Shown in pieces: positions 20,850 through 32,939 of a DNA stretch of 44,754 nt (positions within the stretch are counted from its first letter, which is position 1; every line of letters begins with the position of its first letter). Where the stretch lies: assembly GCA_003427395.1 (NCBI GenBank), contig BFEA01000694.1, positions 396,478 through 441,231 of the forward strand, given 5' to 3'. The position numbers and the translations under genes were made by a program. This DNA is from Chara braunii (Eukaryota > Streptophyta > Charophyceae > Charales > Characeae). The notes beneath the pieces are model-generated. The model did not search any database. It worked only from the letters and a program-made list of their open reading frames with translations, and was not told the DNA's origin.

Positions 20850-22599
20850 ATGATGGCGGCGTCGAGCGCATCGGTCCGGCACCGCACAGGCAGTGGGGAA
20901 CCCTCCCAGCCGCGTCACGCAGGAGTTAGTCTAAATCCTTGTCGCGAATATACATGGAGTTTCCGCAAGCCGCTCCGGCCGAGTGCGCCAGCCATACCTC
21001 TCGCAAGCCCCTACCACAGGACAGGGCCTACGCAAGGCACGACTTACCCCCACCTTACGGGAGTTGTCACCTCCCTTCGGTGGGCGTATCCCCGCCGAGC
21101 TACCAGTCCACAGTACGAAAGTTGATCAGTTGCAATCGCAGAGGTGGACCAGCCGAGGGCGTTTCCCGTTCGCTGTAGCATAGGGGGTATGCGAGGTAGT
21201 ACGCCTCTATCGAGCCCGTACACGAACCGGCACCTTGGGGGGGTTGAGATCCCAAGCGGGACTCGTCGCCGGTCGACTAGGACGTATCCCACATTCCACG
21301 CGCACACCACTCTACAGAACATAAAAATAAAAACCCGCACACGTACACATACATATACAAGACGACACTGAACAAACAACGCGACAACACTCCTAGTCCC
21401 TTAGTAGCCATCTCATAATTTTCCGATGCGGAAATCGGATAGGCGTCGCTCGAGAAACTTAGTATAAAACCGCGCGGACGCAGGGCTAACTCATATCGAT
21501 TCGCAATGTAAGCCTACACAAGCAGTCGCAATGATGGCGCACTATGTAGTACCCATTCTTATGTGGTCCTTGTTAATCTCGAGGGTCGCATTTGACACTT
21601 AAGTGTCGGCTAACACGCGCCTTGAGGGAACGATCTCTCGACGTTGGACAACCGCCAAGTGCGGTTGAAAACCACATCCTCTTCTGCACCCTGCAGAGAG
21701 TGGGTGGTACACAGGTTCATACCTGTGGTGACAATCGTCTCTTCTTGCCTTGGAGACCATCTCCATTATCTAGGGCCTGGAGAGAAGTCAAGGGGTTTGA
21801 CTTTGACGGTTGCCACGGACTACAACGCCCAACTATCAAAATTAATAAGCAAAATCAATCAGTAAATAAATAGACATCCAACACTCATATATCAAATTAG
21901 AACTCGGGATAAAATAAAAGAAGGGGAAACATAAACCCATCAGGTATGCAGATCGTACGACACATGGTTGTCATTCTCACTGTCTCCAAAGTATGGCCCA
22001 TATACCAAACTCCAAAATACTAACCTGCATAAAACACAGACACACACAATAGCCACATTGCCATACACCAATGTGGTCAACTTTACTGTTCCACGTAATT
22101 CACACCATGCCTCACACAGTCAAGCTTTAATCATAGTTCAACTTTCCATAAATCTCATAAGCTCTTTATAATGGTCATTTAAAAAAAAGTCTAGATAAAA
22201 CCCTCAAAGAAACATATCAAATCTCAGGGCTAAGACAATCAAGTTGAGGTACAAGTGTAAGCAAAGTTGTGTCGTGGGCCGACAAGTCGGCGATCAACCA
22301 ACCGACTTGTTATCAGTAGTAACAGAAGATGATCCTCGTAGAATCAAGCTGAAACTAATCCAAATCCTGGATCGAACGTCCAAAGAAGACCTGTATCATA
22401 CGACAGGTTAAAGTCCAAGCTAAATCGTCAACGTATGGAGATCAAATCCCCACGACACGTTCTCACTCAAAACTCTTCTGATAGCCAAGCCTAGGTCTAC
22501 CTCTAAGTCAGTGTCCAAAAGAAGGGTAGACCTATAGCAGAATCTCCCCCATACAGAGTGGATCGCCAAAGTCGCCACCTGTCAAAATATAATCTATCT

Positions 22600-22900
22600 C
22601 CTTTAAACTAAGAAAATTTCGGCAGCGCTCCCCATAGGAAAAGTGCCTTTCCAGAATTTATATCAGCCTAAATATGAAAAGAAAAAAAAATCTTCAACCT
22701 TTCAAAGTCAAATTTTGTCTTACTCCCTGAATTAGCAAAAATTTGGGCAGCACTCCCTTTAGAAAAGGAGACTTCTCAGATTTTCACTAAGCCAGATATA
22801 TAGAAATCAGACAAGTTGAACTTTTTGAAAAGTTAAGTTTTGATCAACTCCTTGGATTTGCAGAAATTTCGGCAGCGCTTCTCGTAGAGAAAGTGACTTA
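22600..22900 (-). repeat. About 123-bp tandem module, three copies, in minus LTR
   Basis: The core (minus-strand reading) GGGAGCGCTGCCGAAATTT or a variant occurs at about 22,617, 22,738 and 22,866, each followed by an AAGGAGTTAG-like or CAGGGAGTAAG-like word and preceded by TATAAATTTTGG-type sequence. The plus-sense LTR has five copies. Confidence 0.8.
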
Positions 22901-23204
22901 CCAAAATTTATACAAGACCAAGTATAATAAAAGATCCCAGAAAATGCAGAAATTGACCTAAGTAAAAATAAACTTAGCTCAGAAAATGCAGGAATTGAAA
23001 CTAACTCCTTTGACTAGCACGTGGCGAGCAACTAAAGCGACTACCTATCAAAACCGAAACTCAGACTAAGTAGTAGTCGCACTCGGTCACATCCAGGCCA
23101 AACCACAAAGGTAAGTACTCTCACCATCCCCAAGTTAACTTAACAAACAATAGTTCATAATTTTTCATGATTTAGCCCTTTATACCCAACTTACATAGGA
23201 CATT

Positions 23205-23800
23205 GAGTTAGGTCATTTGTCTTAGAAACAATATCAACTCTCGGCCTTACTTATACACGAACAGGTTGCACAACTACTCCTCTCTTCATTGGGCATATGA
23301 CTAAGTTATTCGTCTTCGAAACAATGCTTAGTCGCCCTGGTCTGTTTAAATAGCCAAGTTATATATAATTCTATGAATTTAATCTTCCAAAGCGAGCATA
23401 GGACTGAGCCATTCGTCTTAGAAACAATGCTCAGCCTGCCCAAGTTACCTTCAGTTATAGCTCTTAGTTATACTCTCTTGATTTGTGATAAGGCTATAGT
23501 TAGACCATTCGTATTAGAAACAATGTCTAGCTAGCCTTGTTCTCATAAACATATTATTCCTTTGTTCACATTATACTCCTGTGGCTTCAGACTTAGACCA
23601 TTCATCTTAGAAACAATGTCTAGTCTTTGGTCTGAACCTCCCTCAGAACAAAACAAAAACCTAAACTCCTTCAATCAGGCAGACCCTCAGAAATAAACAC
23701 AGCAACCAGGTCATTCATCTTAGAAACAATGCCTGGTCCTTCAGAAAACAGCCAAATAAACATAGCAGTCAGGCCATTCGCCTTAGAAACAATGGCTGAC
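23205..23800 (-). repeat. Array of seven hairpins, constant loop, variable stems
   Basis: Seven times in 600 bp a core close to CATTCGTCTTAGAAACAATG (plus-strand reading) is flanked by arms complementary to each other but different at each site: GAGTT/AACTC (23,205-23,240); GACTAAG/CTTAGTC with outer GGGC/GCCC (23,291-23,337); CTGAGC/GCTCAG (23,401-23,436); GTTAGAC/GTCTAGC with outer AAGGCTA/TAGCCTT (23,490-23,538); TTAGAC/GTCTAG with outer TTCAGAC/GTCTGAA (23,586-23,636); CCAGG/CCTGG (23,706-23,736); GTCAG/CTGAC plus CC/GG (23,768-23,800). Spacing is about 70-110 bp. No known family is recognised. Confidence 0.85.
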
Positions 23801-25659
23801 CCTATAAGACCCGTTCAGATTCAAGCAAACTGCCTTCCTCCCAGCCTTCCCCCTAATGCAACCCTTTGTTACGATCTGCTTTCAGACAGACGACAAAACT
23901 GAAACTGCCATTGCACATACATTCCTTTACTTAGTCTGGATTGTGTCATGAAAGTCAAACTGAAAGTCAAAATAGAGGTACAGACAACATACTCAGTCAA
24001 ACATAGCAATGAATACAAGTAAGGGTTATAACTGGGTTTATAGAAGGGAAGCATGGTTACCTTTCAGTTCCCTGCATCCAGAACTCCTCCTGAGTTTCGG
24101 CAGAGCTCCCGCAATCGGTGGGTTGATTCCCCACAGAGTCTTGTTGCGGTCCTACGGGTTGCAATCCCGCTTGCCGCCTTCCTCTCGTAACCAGGATTAG
24201 ACTGAGAGTAAGAAGGGCAGAAGAAAGGCCGGTTTGAGATTCTCAAATACAAGAGGGGTGCTTTCAGACTCGCAGGAGAGGGCCTTGTTATCTTCAGTCT
24301 CCTGAGCGCCCTGCAATGACGACCAGAATTCGTAGCAACCTGGTCAAACTAAAGTCGAACTGTCGAAACAACCCTTCCTGGTTGAGCCCGACCACTCCTT
24401 CAAACAGCAACATCGGAACCGTCGACTAGACTCTCACTACGCAACTTAAAATGATGACATCTAAATAACACGCACCACTATGCCTTAGTTGGAGCGTAGG
24501 CAACTGTGCGGCAATATGTCGCAACCCATGTGCCCAACGTCAGTGCCTACGCTATGATAGTTGGTGCAACTGCTATGGATCTTGGCATCGGTTGCTGTTT
24601 ACTGTTGTGACATGGGGTGACAATACCGCTACAAAGTCTGACGAGTAGCAATTAGCATGCAACAATCTCCCTTTTGCACAATATACCAGCAGTAAAGTCT
24701 GTGAAGTGCCCTGCTGAACTTTAGCAAGAGTTAGTTGCCCCTGCCAGCTGAAAACGACTTTGCACCTCTTCCCACAGAATCAGGCAAGAGTCCTCAACTT
24801 GCCAATTCTTGCTTCGTCCGAACCCGGATAATTCAGAACCTGATACTCTTCTGGATCCAAGCTCAGATCCGCAATCGGTTTGCTTGGAAGAGGCTGCTTC
24901 TATTGATAAGGCAAGCAACGCACCGTCCAGCACGTAAGCCTCCAACCTCTCTCTTATTCCATGACTTTCTTCGCAGCCAGCACCTAACTATCTTTACATC
25001 TGATCCCAACCAGTAGCAGTGGCCACCGACTATGGTACACAGTCACCCTCCGAAGGGGACAACGAGTACGGCTTCTACGACGGACACCACAAAAAGGCAG
25101 CTTCAGGAGTTGGGACGATGGCGATGGTACAATAGGGACGACTGTAACTAGGAGGGAAAAATAGCGTGCCCTGACATACTTCGGAAGAAAAACTGCCCCG
25201 TTCCACTGCCTGCCAAATGCGTAGGAAGGAGATCGAATCTCCTATTGGAAATAAGTCAGATATGCACCCACTTTCACATCGCTCATGCAACAGAGTAGAG
25301 GGAGGTTGCTTCCTTCATTGTTGTTCCGATCGATGAGGAGGGCAGCACAACAACCCTATGGTAAGTCTCCAAACTCCGCACTGCACTCCAATGAGATAGG
25401 CGAACTCGGGATGGACCTCCCCCTTGTGCATGCGCCCGCCAACAGGTAATTCTCTGTTCCGCGACTGGCCACTCGCTACTCCCCACGCATGCCAGGAAAT
25501 GAGAATGGATCTCCCACTGAAATGCGGAAAGATACATTCAACTCCCCATCCTCACCTTACTTCCGCCATGCACAGCGCAACCCCCACGACGGATCCCGGC
25601 CAGACCGCCGCACCAACTCCATTTTTGTCACGGCCAATCATTCCGTAGTCCCTCGAAAC

Positions 25660-26240
25660 CTCCGTTCAGGTCCTCCCCTCGTTCGTTTTTATGAAGAAAC
25701 GAGCGGACTACGCAATCTTTACTCCCCTTTCCTTCTTTTCTTTTTTTTCCTCCTCGACTCCTTCACGCGGACTATAACTCATACAACACAAAAAATATTG
25801 CCCTGCTACAAATTCTAACCACGCCATTCTACTCCCGGCGCCTCAAACCCCCTACTTTGTATTTTATCTCGCTCAAATCCATCGAGGATTGAGCGAGATA
25901 TAAAATTTATACTCTTGCTATTTTTCAGTCCCGACACTCTCCGCGCACGACTTTTCTCCTCTTCCTCACTCTACATTCCTTCTACCTCCAAACTAACTTC
26001 ACCAATTGATTCGCCCTGTCTAAAAAAGACCCTTCTAGTGTCTTCACTCGCTCGATTCTATGGAGAATCGAGTGAGTTCTCTCTCTTCCCGTTCCTGTCA
26101 TAGCCAACCTCGCCATCTCTCAGCGCAACACTTTTCTATTTTAACTTCCTAAATACTAACTCTCCTCCCAATCTAACCCCAGAACCACGGTCGCCCATTG
26201 TCATAACCCCCACTTTGCCTCTTACTTCGAGGATCGAGTT
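25660..26240 (-). repeat. About 180-bp modules each with a hairpin (minus LTR)
   Basis: Hairpins with different stems recur about every 180-190 bp: TTCGTTT/AAACGAG near 25,681-25,706; a long stem with ATCTCGCTCAA and TTGAGCGAGAT at 25,861-25,906; CTCGATTCT/AGAATCGAG at 26,051-26,072. They correspond to the hairpin modules at 33,629-34,021 in the plus LTR, where the stems are again different. Confidence 0.65.
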
Positions 26241-27567
26241 AGATTCAAACTTTTTCGTTCCCATCGTCTTCTCCCTCCGCCATAGCTCCGCGAACTAACT
26301 CCTCTACCTTACTCTTATCTCACTAATCTAGAGCTAGAACTAAGACTACCATGCAACTCGCCCGGGGCCAAAACCTCGGGATCACACTTTGTCCCGCCCA
26401 AAACCATCGAGAAACGATTAAGCCAGCTACTCTCTATTTTTCGCCATACCCATCTCTTGCCTCGCTCGGCCACTCCATTTTTGCGAATGCACCCCGGCGC
26501 AAATCCGAGCCAGGTTTAGTCATCCTCATATGATGTATGTCCCTCCAGATAGCGCAGCCTGCAGCGCTTGATCCCACAACGCCCGACCTGCCAATGCCTC
26601 AGTGTGGTGGCGTCCGTACTAGCTGCCCCTATCGGCCTGAGGGAACCTTCAAGGGAGATCTGCCTTAGGCAGATCGATCAGTCATTCTTCCCTGTACCCG
26701 AGGCCGACGAACGATTTGCATCTCTGTGGCATAGCGGCTCACTACTAGACACCACAACGGGTGTCCCGTTAGCATAGGCAGCAAGTCGGCGGTCACGACG
26801 TCCGAAATCCCGCAGAAGAGCGCAACCTACAACTTGTGGCACCGTAGCAGCGCCTCCGGCCACGGTACCCATGAAGGAAGCAAGCCCACTGTGTATGTCC
26901 GCAAGTGCAGGCTAGGTGAAGCGGGTCCTCGGTCCAGATCTTGGTGGTAGTAGCAACATTCAAACGGGATCTTTGAAGCCCGAAGTGGGGCGGGTTCTAT
27001 GCGCCCCTGCTGTTGGGCCAGCCTGCCGCACAACCAAAACTGCGGCAGCCTCCCACTGGTGCCCTCTGGCCCTGCCTAACTCAGGCATAATTCACCATCT
27101 TATGTGGCCCAACGGGCACGCTCACACTTAAACCTCTCACAACAGATGGCACGGAGCGGATGGTGCACCGCATCGGTTGGCCCCGCCACTCAGCCTTTTC
27201 TCCTGCGCCGTGGGCCAACCCGGAGGGCGCGCACCCAAGGTCCTCGACTGCCGTGAAACGGAGCCAGGCGTGTCGGTCCCGACGTCAGCCTCGGAGCCGA
27301 TCACCGAGTCAAAGGTACAAAATAAAGGTAGGAATAATGATAATAATAAAAATATTAATGCATACAAAATAATAAAAGCGGGGGAACACAAAACTAAGGG
27401 GACGAGGGGTGCACGTCCCGCTGGCCTGCGACGCCGCGCATACCCAGGCCACGCATGGTTGCGCCCTGCTGTCAATACCCCGCGTGCGCCATCAGACGGG
27501 CAAGGCTGCACTGGTGTGATTTGCAGAAAACACGCCAAATACCCTTGTAAGGGTATTTGGTACGACA

Positions 27568-29663
27568 GTCTTCCCGGACCTTATTATGCGACGTCCCCAT
27601 CGCACCAAATATTCCTATTCAACTACTATCTTGCACATATTCCCAATAAACAGTACCTTCCAGCCTTGACGTCTTCAAAACAACGAAGCAGCTGCCGACG
27701 ACCAAAATTTTGCATTTAGTTTATAGCTAAAGTAGGATACTATGATAGTCGAATAATCGGCTAGGCCCTAACACCCGCTAATCTCTAATTTCACAAGTGG
27801 ATAAAGCCACTTTCCACCCATTACAGTCACAAATAGGGAATCGCCCAATAATCAAACCTAAAGCCACACCATTTCCGGTCTCTTTGAACGATATTTTATC
27901 GCGTCGGTCACCCAAGCAAACCAACCATCGACCAAAAACTCAAACTTTGCGGTGGACAAAATTTCCCAACCTTATCATTCAGTCTTTTTCTTCTTACATA
28001 AAAACCATTCACACTCAACTCATCTATACCCCTTTTTCAAACTCTTCCTCAGACGATCCCCCCATCATGGGGATACCACAGCTAACTAGAGGTAAACTGA
28101 TTAAGCTCATGGTGTATGTCATGGCCGTATCTTTTTGGGTCGGGCCCCGTTAAACCCACTGCCACAAATCATTATTGTCACGTAAAAACCACCCATTTTT
28201 GCTTCTCGCCTCAAATAAAGAAAAACCCACCCCTTTCGCTCACAAGTTCTGCTTTCGTGAGCGGGGTCGTCCATTTCTTTCACACACTTTGTCAGCCTCT
28301 TTCATAAATCTTGCTCAGTGAGCCAACTCTCATAATCTTCTTCCAAATAAAGTTCAAAGTTTACACTTTCCAAAATCCTGCCATTATCATTCATTTTCCT
28401 TTAGCTTTCTCAATCATGGGAAACACTGCCGCAGCCTAGCCACTCACGGTGCATAACTAAGCCAAGTGAGGGTCCCATATACATGACAGGTTTCCCTGCC
28501 GCGAGCCTCCCTTACTGACAGCTATGAACCTTAGGCGGTATCGCTGTATACATGACAGTATAACTCTTACCCTCTGACGTAGACTTAAACCAACTCGCAG
28601 ACCATAACCAGGGATCAAGTGAGGGCCCCGTATACATGACAGGTTTCCCTACCGCGAGTCCCTCATTGAAGGCTATGAGCCTAGGGCAGAGCGGCCGATG
28701 TATACATGTCAGGAAGGCAAATCTCTTAATCAAGAATTTTTCCGCTATCCTCCTCACTCAAGGATAAGCATTCCCCATAATCTTCAAGATGTCTTCCACT
28801 CGGATATAGCTCCTAATAGGACCATCATCCGTTTAGGCCGCCCTTGGGCATAACCTCTCTCTCAATATGATTTTTTGATCCCTCCCAGAAATCCTTTACT
28901 GATAATTACGCTTCCCTCATTTCATTGAGCGCTCTCTGGTTGAAGCACTCTTCACTGACCCCCTTTTTTGTCACTCTTTCGTTATACACAGTTAAAACTT
29001 CCCTTTTTAAATACTGGAAAACCCCACAATTCCACCTTGGTAAGAATGTCAATGACAACCAGAACATGCACGATCCTGCAACCCAAGGGGGATCAAAGCC
29101 CATATCAAGACGACTCTCATGGGAAAATCATATCATCTCAAGTCTCAAATCTCCACAAGCCTCAAATCACCGCAAATCCAAATGTCAATCAGAAACATAA
29201 GGTCTTGTATAGTATAACCCATAAGTCATAAAGGACTGACATACTCACAACAACCTCAAACGTTCTCGCAAAACAAAAGGAAAAATGCCAGTCCGTGGTT
29301 AATTGAGCCTTACATAATCTTCACCCACATTAAACCAAAAAATCACCCTTGAAAGTGGGTAGTCTAACTCAGAGCGTACCCACCCTCCCAGAAACAAGAG
29401 TTCTCACATGAACCCAAGAATATATACAGAGCGGAATCTATATCTCATTAGACTTAGAAGTTTAGTCCAAAACAACACAAGCTGATAGTCGCCTATTAGT
29501 CTAGCAGCTGGGTCTTCCACACCGCCATAACTTCCTGAGCGGTTAATCATAGGTCATTCCGAACTGCTAACACTATCTTATCACTTTTCCTGTTATAGGC
29601 GAGGCAAATACACTAGCAATAACTATTGGGGGAATCCAAACCTTTGTTTAAAGTATAATGGTC
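27568..29663 (-). other. Non-coding internal region of the minus element
   Basis: Between the gag stop and the LTR lie 2.1 kb with no protease, reverse transcriptase, RNase H or integrase motif that I can find in any frame. No clear polypurine tract precedes the LTR either (the minus strand reads CCGGGAAGAC before TGTCG). The element is therefore either gag-only and non-autonomous or has lost pol by deletion. Confidence 0.5.
28448..28715. repeat. Diverged tandem pair with four TATACATGACAG boxes
   Basis: Two units of about 160 bp, each starting AAGTGAGGG(T/C)CCC, share ATACATGACAGGTTTCCCT, a CCGCGAG word and GGCTATGAGCCTAGGGC-like sequence. TATACATGACAG or TATACATGTCAG occurs four times (near 28,476, 28,549, 28,632 and 28,700). 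The repeated box looks like a protein- or RNA-binding motif, but no role is known. Confidence 0.6.
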
Positions 29664-30767
29664 TCACTCCTTAACTCCCTTCTTAACCATCTTACAACTA
29701 CGAGGGGTGTGACCACTCTTCCCACAACGAGCACATACTATCCTTGCCCGCCGGTCTCGCATTCTCTCCATTCTACGGTTCGTCCTACTTCCAGACGACA
29801 GAACCTTCTCTCGGGCACATTTTTCCTGGGGGCAGGACATAGCCATAGGTGGGGTCATATATACTTGCTTTTGTTCTCGTTGTCTCCCTTTCCTTTCCTG
29901 GTTCAGGACATCAACCGTCCTCTCACAAGTGTGGGGTGCGGCACTTCCGACTTTAGTCTTTCCCGCTTTATCAATGCAGGCCCCCACCTTGCTCTCCTCA
30001 CCCCACTTGTAATTTCGCTTAGACCCCCTAGGCTTTTCCTTAGGCTCGCCTTCCGTACTCCCTCAGGCTCCTGCCACCACTTCCTTTGGGCCTTCATCAA
30101 ATTTGTTCTTACCACAGTTTTGCAAGTCCTTTCTTTTCCTCGCTTCCCGCAGAGTATGAGAAAGGTATTGGTCAAAATCGCCCTCTACAAAGTTTGCTCG
30201 TATTGTGTCTCATATTAGTCTTCCTTCCGTCCCACGAATCAAGTCTCGTTGTTCGACATCCGTGAAGTTCATGAGGAAGACAAAACACTTGTCGTGTTCA
30301 GACAACGCCCAAGCTTTGCGCGATGCCCGCTCATACTCTGCCAGGAAGTGCCCTACTGATGCATAATCATACCGGTCTATCACCTCGAGATCATCTTTGG
30401 TCAGCCGCTCCTCGCCTAGCCGGTATTTATTCCACATGTCATCATAAAACTTTCTCCATGATGACCCCGCTTTTCTAACCAGCCCACTGACTTCCTCCTT
30501 CAAGCCTATATGGATATACTTTATAACCTCTTTTAGCGTCTGCTCCTCAGTCCATTCGCAATGAGATGCTATCTGCCCAAAATTTTCAAGGAAGTCAGAG
30601 ACATGATAACCCTTAAAGAAGTCAATCTCAACCTTGGGCAGGTTGTCTCGCTCCCAATCTCGCAGGACTAGTAGAGAGGCGAGTTCCTCGACCCCAATCT
30701 TTCCTTGAGACTCTTTCATCTCGAGCTTCCTCGACCCCTTCACCTGTTGAACAAACAACGAGCGGTC
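29664..30767 (-). pseudogene. gag: LTR-retrotransposon gag with two premature stops
   Basis: On the minus strand one frame runs from just after a TAA near 30,770 to the final stop at 29,664, interrupted only by TGA codons at 30,212-30,210 and 30,065-30,063. The first in-frame ATG is 30,719-30,717. An AACAG|GTG word just upstream could be a splice acceptor. The N-terminal 180 codons look like a retrotransposon gag capsid domain: helical, charged, with FFKGYHVSDFLENFGQIASH, WRKFYDDMWNKYRLGEERLT and SVGHFLAEYERASRKAW. The C-terminal part is basic and ends with a CCHC zinc knuckle. Gag packages element RNA in cytoplasmic particles. No pol follows. The 5' LTR of this minus-strand element is not in the window unless rearranged. 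Family assignment is by recognition of the gag pattern. Ty3-like is favoured because of the neighbouring PBS type. Confidence 0.75.
29694..29735 (-). other. CCHC zinc knuckle of gag
   Basis: The minus strand encodes CARCGKSGHTPRSC, a CX2CX4HX4C nucleocapsid-type knuckle that binds element RNA. It is in the same frame as the capsid-like region and nine residues before the final stop. Confidence 0.9.
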
Positions 30768-31363
30768 TTAGGGTCGAGGCTCGAAAAGAGTTACGCAACT
30801 AAATTAACAACAAAATATCTCTTACTAGACTCACCTCGATACTCATCCCATAGGCACGCATAAACCCCTTTCAGAATAACAACAATATCGGAGAGGACCT
30901 TTTTTTTAAAACATACCCGCTTAAAACGAGTCACAAGTATTCCTTGATACGATGCTCAAAACGTGGCTCAGAAAATAATCAAATATCACTTTATAGTATC
31001 TAGAAAGAGTACAACACTTACATATTGCATAAAGGAATATTCCAACCTCAGTCTTAGAATGCCGTACAACTTACAGTAGATAGTTCATACACACAACCAA
31101 TAATTCACAATACGATAAACATTATTCGTCAGGCAAGGTAGAAGATAAAAGCATAGGATGCTTCAAAAACAAATACGTGAATTTAATTCAACTGCCAGCC
31201 ATGCAGCGCTATAGCTCCCAAACGTGTATCATAGATTCTGTAAAGTAAAAATAGGGCTGCCAATCAGTAAATAGCATGATACAATCGCTACTCCCTTAAG
31301 GTTCTATGTGAAGCATATAATACAAGGGGTGGTGTAATCCTCATGAGATAACATTTTGACTCT
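30768..31363. other. 5' internal region of the minus element, no gene
   Basis: AT-rich, with no open frame or motif recognised. In the minus-strand element this should be leader sequence between PBS and gag, but no PBS complement (TCCCCGGCAACGGCGCCA) is found before the plus-sense LTR begins at about 31,364. The leader is therefore cut off here. Confidence 0.4.
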
Positions 31364-32939
31364 TGAGCGCGAATACCCTTGCAAGGGTATCCGCCCTGTT
31401 TTTTGCAAGTGACAGAAAATAGTTCTGGGTTAAAGTTCAGGTATACCGCGCTAGGCGCGACCGTATCTGTAATTTGCGTTGATTGGATGGTTGACTAGAG
31501 TAAAGAGTGCGTGGGCGTGCAGGTTTAAGGCGCGTGTGATTTGTCTCCTGACGCTGATTACGAAACCGGCTCAGGGCGCCGGTCTGTTTATCTTTATTCC
31601 CATCTCTAAGTTTTTATTTTTGGTTACCCTTGATTAGACTAGAATCTAGGGGATATCTTCGTTTGATGGCTACGTTTGACCAGATCGAGCGTGCGTGTGG
31701 AGAACGACCCCGACGATGGCATTGACAACGACGGCGCGACTTCGTGCAGTGAGCGGGGTGCCGTAGGGTGGGCGCAGGGCAATGATGGCACGGTATAAGT
31801 AAGCTGGCGCGGGCACTGGAGGCCACACAACCGGTTTGTTGGCCCAAAGCGCCGCGCCGCACTGCGCTGTATGGTACTCTGCGGGCACGGGTCTTAAGCT
31901 TGGGCTCAGCCCTATAGGTTACGGGACTGGACTTGTACGGCGAAGGTATGGGGATCGAGACCAGCGAACGACGGTGCGAGTGTGATGGAGCGGCGAGACG
32001 CGGAGGGGTTGAGCATCCCGCGGGACTATCCCCTTTCGTTTTGCTGAGGGTGCCCGGTCGTGGACCTGGTCCGCCGGGTTAAGGCGGGCGCTTGAGCGTC
32101 CCGCGGCTCGTGCTCACTCGGTTGCTCCCCTTTTATTTTTCTGGGGACCGGGGCTAATCCTTTTTTTTTATATTGCTTGTGTTCGCATTTGTGCGGGGCC
32201 CGGACCGTTGACCCAAGAGCCCGGACTAGTGGTTATGCCCACGAGAGGGGGGGGATGCGGGAGCAATTGGCCGGGCAGCGCAGCTCGAAGCGACGAGCTA
32301 GCAGCGAGTCGGCAACGGGGACGACCAGCGTGGGGGTGAACAGGGACGGAATCCGACGTTGGGTGCATACGGGTGAAAGCAGAGATGGCGGGGAGGCAAG
32401 TTGGGCGCAGCTGAGGGGTGATAGCTGCTCCACCCGTCACGTAGTCGGGCGAATGATGAGTGGGAACAGGGATTTTTCGGGTCAACGATCCCGAATATGG
32501 ACACGAATTAGTATAGAAGTTAGTGTACTAGGAGTTAGTAGAAGGAAATGATGCGCCGGGGCTACAAGTGTAGGACCGATGTGTGTGGGGTCCGGGAATG
32601 GACCAAGACGGGAAGTGGGGAAGGCGCGTGCAGAATGCAGCAGGAAAAGGGTGGCTGGCCTTTGGGAAAGTCGTGGGGCATCGCCCCGCCCACGGCCTTC
32701 GGGGCATCCGTGGAGATCTGGACGATACGGGGACGATCGGTGTGGCCGCTGAGGCTCAGAGAGCACGTATAAAGCCGGAGCGCCTCGACTATTGCTCGTT
32801 TCCGTTGTTTGCCCCGGTGTTTTTCGACTGGGCCGTTGTAGGGACGGATGCGCTGCGCTATACCGACCGCAGGGGAACCCGAAGGAGGAGACTGACGGGG
32901 CGGGCGCAGCGCTAAAGGGGCGACGGGGATTGACAGAGG

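Larger units (their letters stand above)
20861..27567 (-). mobile_element. Giant LTR (6.7 kb), minus sense
   Basis: Read on the minus strand, this stretch is homologous in order to 31,364-39,521 on the plus strand. Examples are GTGCCGGACCGATGCGCT near the 3' end, the 123-bp tandem block, the hairpin array, and the U3 start at the AAATACCCTTACAAGGGTAT palindrome (27,537-27,558). Its ends are TGTCGTACC... (from 27,567) and ...GCGCTCGAC (to 20,861). At the 20,861 end homology stops where the plus copy has its LTR-PBS junction, so this is an LTR with no PBS after it, in other words a 3' LTR or a solo LTR. Identity to the other arm is patchy: high in blocks, with long unalignable parts (24.3-25.6 kb, 26.2-27.5 kb). 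No protein is encoded. The length exceeds most known LTRs. Confidence 0.7.

Noticed and set aside
23205-23800. CRISPR-like array (repeats with spacers)
   Set aside because: The constant part is a hairpin loop with variable complementary arms, the spacing is irregular, the context is an LTR in eukaryotic DNA, and there are no cas genes.
27568-29663. Search for protease, reverse transcriptase and integrase after gag
   Set aside because: No D(S/T)G, YxDD or HHCC motif in plausible context was found in any frame.
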